Origin: an uncultured Anaerosolibacter sp.
GTDB taxonomy: Bacteria; Bacillota_A; Clostridia; Peptostreptococcales; Thermotaleaceae
Length of the DNA: 10,883 bases
Reading direction: 5' to 3'
Assembly (NCBI GenBank): GCA_937948705.1
Contig: CALECF010000190.1
Location: 1 to 10,883 of the forward strand
Made by a program: the position numbers and the translations under genes. The notes below the pieces were generated by a model. The model had not been told where the DNA came from, searched no databases, and saw only the letters and a list, made by a program, of their open reading frames with translations. Each line of letters opens with the position of its first letter. Positions within the stretch are counted from its first letter, which is position 1. Positions 6,174 to 10,883 of this stretch are shown piece after piece.

Positions 6174-7905
6174 ATTCCATTCCCCTTTCCTTTCCGATTT
6201 GAGAATAAAATATATCTTGATAGATCTTGCAAGATTCCATTAGATCTAGGTGTGTTCCTATACCTACAACATTCCCATGATCTAATACAACAATTTTATC
6301 TGCACCTACAACCGAGGTAATCCTCTGGGCAACAATCAAAGAGGTTAATCCACGGGAGTATTCCTTTAGACCTTCCCTTATCTTACCCTCTGTCACCACA
6401 TCAACGGCACTGGTACAATCATCCATAATGAGTATTGCCGGGTTTTTAATAAGAGCCCTAGCAATGGCAATGCGCTGTTTTTGACCACCAGAAAGATTTA
6501 CACCGCCCTGCCCTAATATGGTTTCATAACCATTTGGAAAAGACACAATAAATTCATGGGCTTCGGCAAGAGATGCTGCACGCTTCACCTCATCTTCATC
6601 GGCATTTTCTCTACCCCATCTTATATTGTCTAAAATCGTACCTGTAAATAGCAAAGTCTTTTGAGGCACGATTGCAATCATTCCCCTTAACGTGTTAGGA
6701 TGTATCTCCTTTACATCATTGCCATTTACATAAATAGCGCCTTTCGTAACATCATAAAATCGTGGTATGAGATGAACGAGGCTACTTTTCCCTGAACCAG
6801 TAGACCCAATAATGCCTATGGTCTCCCCAGGAAAACATGTAAAAGATATTTTCTTTAGGACAGGATCTCTTAAATCTTTTTCATATGAAAAAGTCACATT
6901 ATCAAAATCTATTCGACCTTTTTCTCTTGACACTTGCCTAGTGCCTTCAAATTCCGTCATTCTATTATCCTGCTGAAACACTTCATCGATTCGTTCATAG
7001 GATGTCCTAGCCCGAACAAATCCATTAAATACCATAGATATCATCATAAGTGAATGTAAAATCTGTGTCATATAGCTAATAAAAGCTATAATCTTTCCCA
7101 CTTCCATATGCCCACGACTCACGGTTAATCCACCGAACCAAATCACTGCCACGATTCCTAGATTTACTGTCAATGTGATAGCAGGCGAAAATACGGCAAT
7201 CTTTCCCATGGCGTTGGCAGATATAGATGTAAGTTCTTGGTTCGCATCTTCAAATCGGTCACCTTCATAATCAAATCTATGAAATGCCTTTATGACGCGG
7301 ATACCTGCAAGAAATTCTCGAAATACCCCATTGACACGGTCGAAAGCTTTCTGTACTTTTCTGAAGAAAGGATATCCAATTTTCATATTGAAATATATCA
7401 GTATGCTTATGATCACAACGACAGCCATAAGTATTAAGGTCATACGTGGGTTCAATAAAAACGCCATGATGAAACTACCAATACTCAAAAGCGGAGCTTT
7501 TACAAAAATTCGCATCATTCGATGGACAAATCCTTGTACCTGCTGAACATCATTGGTTAATCTTGTAATCAAAGAAGCTGTATCAAAATCATTAAGATTA
7601 TCAAAAGAGAATGTTTGTATTTTCTTAAAAAGATCTGATCTCAGTTCACTCCCAAATCTTTGTGAGACATTGCTGGACACAATATTTCGACCTATGGCAC
7701 CTATAGCACCGATGACTGTAATTCCTAGCATCCCCATTGCCAACCTAAATACATAATCCATATCCCTGTTCGCTACACCCACATCAATAATCTTTGATAG
7801 AATAGTAGGCTGAATTAGGTCACAAATTGCCTCAACAGTAAGGAAAATTATACTCATGCAGACATGCTGCCAATATTTTGTTATATACTTTTTCGCTGTT
7901 ATCAT
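6163..7905 (-). CDS. Heterodimeric ABC exporter, subunit with degenerate ATPase residues (YheI/BmrC-like)
   Basis: First gene of the two-gene exporter operon: a membrane domain (about residues 12-300) followed by a nucleotide-binding domain. Walker A is GSTGSGKS 367-374, Q-loop Q415 and signature LSGGQ 471-475. Walker B reads ILIMDD, so the catalytic Glu position is Asp496, and the switch His is Gln527 (VAQRIT). These substitutions are typical of the BmrC/TM287 partner and make one of the two composite ATP sites non-hydrolytic or slow, while its canonical LSGGQ serves the other site. The frame begins at GTG 7914, but GAGGTGAT covers that codon and the ATG at 7911. The ATG at 7905 is 8 bases after GAGG, so I start there (580 residues). 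An extended -10 promoter lies upstream. The family is certain; substrate unknown. Confidence 0.93.
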   Translation of the reverse strand: MITAKKYITKYWQHVCMSIIFLTVEAICDLIQPTILSKIIDVGVANRDMDYVFRLAMGMLGITVIGAIGAIGRNIVSSNVSQRFGSELRSDLFKKIQTFSFDNLNDFDTASLITRLTNDVQQVQGFVHRMMRIFVKAPLLSIGSFIMAFLLNPRMTLILMAVVVIISILIYFNMKIGYPFFRKVQKAFDRVNGVFREFLAGIRVIKAFHRFDYEGDRFEDANQELTSISANAMGKIAVFSPAITLTVNLGIVAVIWFGGLTVSRGHMEVGKIIAFISYMTQILHSLMMISMVFNGFVRARTSYERIDEVFQQDNRMTEFEGTRQVSREKGRIDFDNVTFSYEKDLRDPVLKKISFTCFPGETIGIIGSTGSGKSSLVHLIPRFYDVTKGAIYVNGNDVKEIHPNTLRGMIAIVPQKTLLFTGTILDNIRWGRENADEDEVKRAASLAEAHEFIVSFPNGYETILGQGGVNLSGGQKQRIAIARALIKNPAILIMDDCTSAVDVVTEGKIREGLKEYSRGLTSLIVAQRITSVVGADKIVVLDHGNVVGIGTHLDLMESCKIYQDIFYSQIGKERGMEYGI

Positions 7906-7966
7906 GTTCATCACCTCTGCAACAACTTGTGTCTCTACTTCATTTTAACAATTTCTTACATGCTAA

Positions 7967-7975
7967 ATTATACCA
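7967..7975 (-). promoter_or_regulatory. Extended -10 promoter of the ABC exporter operon
   Basis: Minus-strand TGGTATAAT: a perfect TATAAT at 7967-7972 preceded by TGn, about 60 bases upstream of the chosen start codon. No convincing -35 box. An 8-base inverted repeat about 80 bases further upstream (8054-8075) could be a control site. Confidence 0.5.
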
Positions 7976-8053
7976 TTACCTAAAGAATAAATACTATGGA
8001 TATTATTGAATCATGCCCACTCTTTTATAATATAGTCCTTAAAGAAGTAATTG

Positions 8054-8075
8054 ATTAAATTGAACCTAATTTAAT
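8054..8075. repeat. Inverted repeat upstream of the ABC operon
   Basis: ATTAAATT (8054-8061) and AATTTAAT (8068-8075) are perfect inverted copies around GAACCT. They sit between the small-gene terminator and the ABC operon promoter. This could be a regulator-binding dyad or chance in AT-rich DNA; no regulator gene is visible nearby. Confidence 0.3.
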
Positions 8076-8091
8076 TGTGTTCATTTTTCTC

Positions 8092-8136
8092 AAAAAATAA
8101 ATAAAAAGCATAAACCCAAAAACGCTGAGTTTATGC
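8092..8136 (-). terminator. Rho-independent terminator of the 90-residue protein gene
   Basis: GCATAAAC (8108-8115) pairs with GTTTATGC (8129-8136). On the minus strand the stem is followed by TTTTTATTTATTTTTT, a strong T tract. It lies 67 bases after the stop codon at 8203, in the right orientation. Confidence 0.85.
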
Positions 8137-8202
8137 CCCTACAGTTCACATGAAACGGATTGTGAGATCTATTTAAATATAAAAATTACATCGCTCTAGT
8201 AT

Positions 8203-8475
8203 TTAAATTACTTTAGCATATCCGAAGGATAATTTATCAGTCCCGTTTGTTAGTTCATCTTTTTCAGCACAGTTAAACAGCTTATATTTCTGCGATAAAA
8301 CCCCTGAGCTGATATAGAAATTCCCAATCACTCTATTTCCATGAAGACCATCAATTGCAATTAAAGTCTCCCCTTGTCTCTTAATAAATACACCATCCTT
8401 GAATTGGTCACCTCTGATATACCCTTCACCATTTAAGCATTTTTCAACAGCTTCATAGAAAGATAAACTATACAT
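8203..8475 (-). CDS. Small protein of unknown function, faintly DUF2829/Tad2-like
   Basis: A soluble 90-residue protein with no signal peptide or membrane helix. It begins MYSLSFYEAVEKCLNGEGYI and continues with RGDQFKDGVFIK, a hydrophobic strand LIAIDG, then SSGVLSQKYKLF. The order 'F-x-EA-helix with a Gly turn, Arg-rich strand, GVFI strand, late LxxQ(K/D)(Y/W) strand' recalls DUF2829, the family of the anti-Thoeris protein Tad2; this rests on pattern alone and may be wrong. The frame can be extended to a GTG at 8484, but AAAGGAG covers that codon and lies 8 bases before the ATG at 8475, which I take as start. It has its own promoter (8584-8612) and terminator (8092-8136), so it is monocistronic. 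No phage or defence genes lie beside it. The reading frame is well supported; the function is not. Confidence 0.8.
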   Translation of the reverse strand: MYSLSFYEAVEKCLNGEGYIRGDQFKDGVFIKRQGETLIAIDGLHGNRVIGNFYISSGVLSQKYKLFNCAEKDELTNGTDKLSFGYAKVI

Positions 8476-8532
8476 TTTTTTCACTCCTTTACACTATTTT
8501 TATATTACAATGATTATACTTTGAAGTAGAAT

Positions 8533-8614
8533 TCTTGACACATTCCAATATGTTTATTATTACATTATATTGTATATTTATTCATTTTAATTTATGATTC
8601 TTTTTTTGTCAAGA
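8533..8614. repeat. 8-bp inverted repeat carrying opposed -35 boxes
   Basis: TCTTGACA at 8533-8540 and TGTCAAGA at 8607-8614 are perfect inverted copies 66 bases apart. Each contains TTGACA reading inward. The right copy is the -35 of the minus-strand promoter. The left copy has TATTAC (four of six) 17 bases downstream on the plus strand. Confidence 0.4.
8584..8612 (-). promoter_or_regulatory. SigA-type promoter of the 90-residue protein gene
   Basis: Minus-strand TTGACA (8612-8607), a 17-base A-rich spacer and TAAAAT (8589-8584). Predicted start near 8577, giving a leader of about 100 bases before the ATG at 8475. A second TATAAT on the same strand at 8513-8518 could give a shorter leader, but its -35 (GTGTCA) is poor. 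Confidence 0.6.
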
Positions 8615-8629
8615 CAAATATTTATACAA

Positions 8630-8720
8630 ACGGAGGTACTCTACTGGGAGAACTTAGTTCCCTTTCACCACTGACTTGCACCCATAATCACTGCTGGATT
8701 CTTAAGGTGTAGGACAGTAT
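8630..8720. other. GC-richer intergenic block with no recognised content
   Basis: The gap 8476-8790 is over 300 bases without a gene. Its left half holds the promoters described separately. The part from about 8630 to 8720 is visibly richer in G and C than its flanks and contains short inverted repeats such as GAACTTAGTTC (8650-8660). All frames on both strands are broken by stops. It could be a small structured RNA or a gene remnant; I recognise neither. Confidence 0.3.
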
Positions 8721-8724
8721 ATGA

Positions 8725-8763
8725 AGAAAGCTGCTCCCTTAATTATCTAGAGAACAGCTTTCT
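8725..8763 (-). terminator. Probable terminator of the lipoprotein gene
   Basis: AGAAAGCTG (8725-8733) pairs with CAGCTTTCT (8755-8763), extended by a TC/GA pair after one mismatch. It lies 28 bases after the lipoprotein stop at 8791. The minus-strand tail (TCATATACTG) lacks a real T run, so termination strength is uncertain. Confidence 0.55.
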
Positions 8764-8790
8764 CATATCTAAAACCCATTACAAAACACT

Positions 8791-9669
8791 CTACTGGCTT
8801 CCTAATTCCTCAAACTGAGATTTACCATCTATAAAACTTGTTTTTACCCGTATATTCATATCTTTTGCCATCTCTTCGGGCTTTACATTCTTTTTACCAA
8901 AAATGCTACTAATGGGAAAGTCAAAATCGTTACTTTCTTGATCTGCAATCACTGACACGATATCGGTTCCTTCAAACCACGTAAGATAACCCTCCATTTT
9001 TTGGGGGTCATCGCTTTCATTGGCATTTATGCTATACAATTGTGATGAATATGAATTTGTAGAGTTACGAGTTATCTCTACGACAAATCGATCTATCTTA
9101 TTTCCATTTCGCTCTGTATAGTGTTCATACATGATGGAATTGGCATCCTTATCAAACTTTCCCATGGCCACTTGACGGTCCCCTTTTTGGGATTGATTGC
9201 TATCTTCTTTATAAATGAAATCATATCCAAATTCAATGACATTTCCTTTGACTTTCTTCCAGGCCTCTATTCCACTGAACATGAGATTTCCTCTAAAAGT
9301 ATCTCCATCCTTTACAGTTAAGGTGTCAAAGAAACTTACCTCCACAATGGCCAAGTCAGCAAACGCAAATGGTAGCGCACCAAATACAAAAGCGTTATTT
9401 TGATCTTCTTCAAATTTTTTTGTCATTGCATCCCAAACCTTTGCCTTGGAATCCATATAATTACTGATAAAAGTTGAGAGTTCAGCCCCGGGGACTTCAT
9501 CCTTCCCATTAGGTACATCTGTTTCTTTATTGTTATCGGTGACTGCAGTATTCTCATGACTCCCATTCGTAGGTGTTTGTGTTGTATCGATGCTCTTCCC
9601 AGAACTGCACCCGATTAGTCCTAACAATATTAAAGTCATGATCAACATTACTGAAATAAATCGTTTCAT
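8791..9669 (-). CDS. Putative lipoprotein of unknown function
   Basis: A 292-residue exported lipoprotein, presumably anchored on the outer face of the membrane. It has a charged start (MKRF), a hydrophobic core (about 4-19) and a lipobox LIGC with C21 as the modified cysteine, then a Ser/Thr/Asn-rich linker to about residue 60. The rest looks like a soluble domain with alternating strands (VSFFDTLTVKDGDTFRG, VIEFGYDFIYK, FVVEITRNST, GYLTWFEGTDIVSVIAD). I do not recognise a named domain. AGGAGG lies 6 bases before the ATG at 9669; an in-frame TTG three bases upstream is too close to it. The membrane-protein gene ends 101 bases upstream on the same strand, so the two may be cotranscribed, although the gap is long enough for a separate promoter. 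The lipoprotein call is confident; function unknown. Confidence 0.85.
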   Translation of the reverse strand: MKRFISVMLIMTLILLGLIGCSSGKSIDTTQTPTNGSHENTAVTDNNKETDVPNGKDEVPGAELSTFISNYMDSKAKVWDAMTKKFEEDQNNAFVFGALPFAFADLAIVEVSFFDTLTVKDGDTFRGNLMFSGIEAWKKVKGNVIEFGYDFIYKEDSNQSQKGDRQVAMGKFDKDANSIMYEHYTERNGNKIDRFVVEITRNSTNSYSSQLYSINANESDDPQKMEGYLTWFEGTDIVSVIADQESNDFDFPISSIFGKKNVKPEEMAKDMNIRVKTSFIDGKSQFEELGSQ

Positions 9670-9675
9670 CAAACT

Positions 9676-9716
9676 CCTCCTCTTTCTTTACTACTTACTA
9701 CTTCGTCCTCCTCTTT
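9676..9716 (-). repeat. Duplicated Shine-Dalgarno-like sequence before the lipoprotein
   Basis: The minus-strand 10-mer AAAGAGGAGG occurs twice, at 9685-9676 and 9716-9707, 31 bases apart. The downstream copy serves the lipoprotein ATG. The upstream copy has no start codon at a usable distance. It may be a duplication scar or a standby ribosome site. Confidence 0.5.
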
Positions 9717-9770
9717 ATGTATAATTATGCTAATAACGTCTCATTCTTTTCTACTCATTGATACTTTTAT

Positions 9771-10253
9771 TTACTTCTCAATAGGTCTTTCATTTCTTAA
9801 GTTGAATACATATACGGGACCCATAAAGAAGAGAACAACACTTAATACTGTCATGAATGTAGCTTGATCCCCTCTATATCTTCTATAAAAATGGTACATT
9901 ACAATGATACTGAAAGCCAATAGTATAATGTTTAGCAATAATCCCAATAGTGGTCCTATAAGAGGAATAACGTCTAAAATAGCGCCCCCAATCATTACTG
10001 CTAGGGGTGCAATAGGTAATACCAGCTCTAGCTGAGGAATCGTAAAATTACTTATCTTTATTTCTTTAAGAATCTTTCCTACAATATACATTTGAAGAAT
10101 AGGTACAAAAGCAAACCATGGATTTTCTATCTTCTCAGTTTGTGCTAAACCATATAGGCCCACAGCAAATAGTATATACAAACCAATCCCAATGATAAAA
10201 AACAGGAGTGAAACCAACCCTCCAATAGCTAATAACATTCCGAAATCATCCAC
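9771..10253 (-). CDS. Small four-helix membrane protein, unknown function
   Basis: A 160-residue integral membrane protein. Hydrophobic segments lie at about 6-37, 77-95, 97-122 and 131-150. A loop after the first segment reads NPWFAFVPILQMYIVGKI (44-61), a Trp-Phe-Pro...Tyr-Gly-Lys pattern seen in several small uncharacterised membrane families (DUF5684-like is a guess). A basic YRRYRGDQ follows the third segment. The start is GTG at 10253 with AAAGGATGGG about 9 bases upstream; the nearest ATG upstream is in another frame that stops after five codons. The next in-frame ATG is codon 6, which lacks a ribosome binding site. It lies upstream of the lipoprotein gene on the same strand, so the pair may work together at the membrane, but sequence does not show how. 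Confidence 0.8.
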   Translation of the reverse strand: MDDFGMLLAIGGLVSLLFFIIGIGLYILFAVGLYGLAQTEKIENPWFAFVPILQMYIVGKILKEIKISNFTIPQLELVLPIAPLAVMIGGAILDVIPLIGPLLGLLLNIILLAFSIIVMYHFYRRYRGDQATFMTVLSVVLFFMGPVYVFNLRNERPIEK

Positions 10254-10628
10254 ATATACCCATCCTTTCTCAACTTAATTTTTTTCAAACTACTACTTAG
10301 CATACATCCTAATGTTGCTATACTTATATTTTGCTGGCTTAAAAACTAAAATCTATAAAACATTTCATCATGGAGCATCTATCCCCAATTGCATTTTAAA
10401 GTGTTTTAACATACACAACAGCCTGTTATTTTCCTAAAAGTGGCATGTTTTTTCTCTATCATTGCTTTTTTCTTAAACTAATACTTTATCTTGCGCTATT
10501 AGTTCTTCTGTCTATCGATACCTCCTTTCTTTGTTTTTTCTCTACTACTTTTTATAACTTCTATATCATATGAATAGCGCTGATATCATATAACTTACTC
10601 GGACCTGCTTTAGTATGTATAAAACAAA
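10254..10628. other. Non-coding AT-rich stretch
   Basis: No supported gene on either strand. It must hold the promoter of the membrane-protein gene, but I found no convincing -35/-10 pair. Visible features are a strong orphan ribosome-binding-type sequence AAAGGAGG (minus, 10528-10521) with no usable start codon after it, an 8-base inverted repeat GCGCTATT (10493-10500) / AATAGCGC (10573-10580), and the direct repeat at 10563-10591. Confidence 0.4.
10563..10591. repeat. Two ATATCATAT direct repeats, 20 bp apart
   Basis: ATATCATAT occurs at 10563-10571 and 10583-10591, a 20-base period of about two helical turns, with the AGCGCT palindrome between. This spacing suits a regulator binding one DNA face, but it may be chance in AT-rich sequence. 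Confidence 0.3.
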
Positions 10629-10672
10629 TAAACATGGAACCCTTGCCCATAAGGACAAGTATTCCATGTTTA
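10622..10672 (-). terminator. Strong terminator of the right-edge gene
   Basis: TAAACATGGAA (10629-10639) pairs perfectly with 10662-10672. Inside, the minus strand adds CTTGTCC/GGGCAAG around a TTAT loop after a small internal loop. The minus-strand tail TATTTGTTTT follows. It lies 94 bases after the stop at 10766. Confidence 0.8.
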
Positions 10673-10765
10673 CAAAATAATGAGCATGAAATTGTTCAAT
10701 GAATGAAATGCTTTTATCTCTCATATTGACGTACATTTAAAACCTATGGGCTATATAATAGATAT

Positions 10766-10882
10766 CTAACTATTATAGTATAAGCTCTCAGAAGAGTATT
10801 CAGGATCGCTTGTTACATCAATGCCAAGCTTTCTAAATGTCTGTTCATCATTCATACTTAAGATCGTGGTTGAGTGGGCCTG
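10766..10882 (-). CDS. C-terminal end of an unidentified protein (5' part outside window)
   Basis: Reading leftward from the right edge, 38 open codons end at TAG 10766-10768. The visible sequence begins [20 protein letters not shown], continues [14 protein letters not shown] and ends YYNS. The balanced composition, the lack of stops up to the edge and the strong terminator 94 bases downstream support a real gene end. The fragment is too short to name a family. An internal ATG (codon 10) has no ribosome binding site, so I treat the frame as entering from outside the window. Confidence 0.65.
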   Translation of the reverse strand, partial: QAHSTTILSMNDEQTFRKLGIDVTSDPEYSSESLYYNS

Positions 10883-10883
10883 A

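Noticed and set aside
4375..7756. Many plus-strand frames of 60-84 codons opposite the ABC genes
   Set aside because: They are antisense shadows of two complete ABC transporter genes, with no consistent ribosome binding sites or domains.
8640..8715. A riboswitch (TPP, FMN, cobalamin or T-box) or group II intron end in the GC-richer block
   Set aside because: Fragments such as GGTGCAAGTC on the minus strand looked suggestive, but none of the conserved cores of these elements could be found.
10515..10530. A small peptide gene behind the AAAGGAGG at 10521-10528
   Set aside because: No ATG, GTG or TTG occurs at a workable distance; only an ATA-initiated 9-codon frame would be possible.

Overview
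The window looks like chromosomal DNA of a low-GC, endospore-forming Firmicute, most likely a Clostridia member. This is inferred from the AT-rich intergenic DNA, the strong GGAGG-type ribosome binding sites with TTG/GTG starts, a collagen-like protein of the spore-surface type, and several protein families common in clostridia. An Alkaliphilus-like genus is a guess from general resemblance and was not tested.

Layout, left to right. Bases 1-575 (minus) hold the start of a DNRLRE-domain protein that runs into Gly-X-Thr collagen-like repeats at the window edge. Bases 935-1804 (minus) are a TtcA-type PP-loop ATPase with its own promoter and terminator. Bases 1925-3388 (minus) are a CshA-type DEAD-box RNA helicase with a tandem-repeat basic tail. 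A divergent promoter region separates it from 3575-4171 (plus), a small kinase-fold protein and the only plus-strand gene. A hairpin terminator lies between this gene and the convergent operon 4275-7905 (minus), which encodes the two halves of a heterodimeric ABC exporter overlapping by 11 bases. Bases 8203-8475 (minus) encode a 90-residue protein with its own promoter and a strong terminator. It faintly resembles the DUF2829/Tad2-like fold. After a 315-base gap come 8791-9669 (minus), a lipoprotein, and 9771-10253 (minus), a four-helix membrane protein, both unrecognised. A roughly 500-base AT-rich non-coding stretch, with a terminator near its right end, then leads to the last 38 codons of another minus-strand gene entering from the right.

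Most genes appear to be separate transcription units. The clear functional unit is the ABC pair: one ATPase domain has the intact Walker B Glu and switch His, the other carries the canonical LSGGQ, giving one competent and one degenerate ATP site. No mobile element, CRISPR array, rRNA or tRNA was seen. I found no convincing new multi-gene system. The best leads are the collagen/DNRLRE spore-surface-type fusion, the Tad2-like small protein, the unexplained GC-richer block at 8630-8720, and the long non-coding stretch left of 10628.
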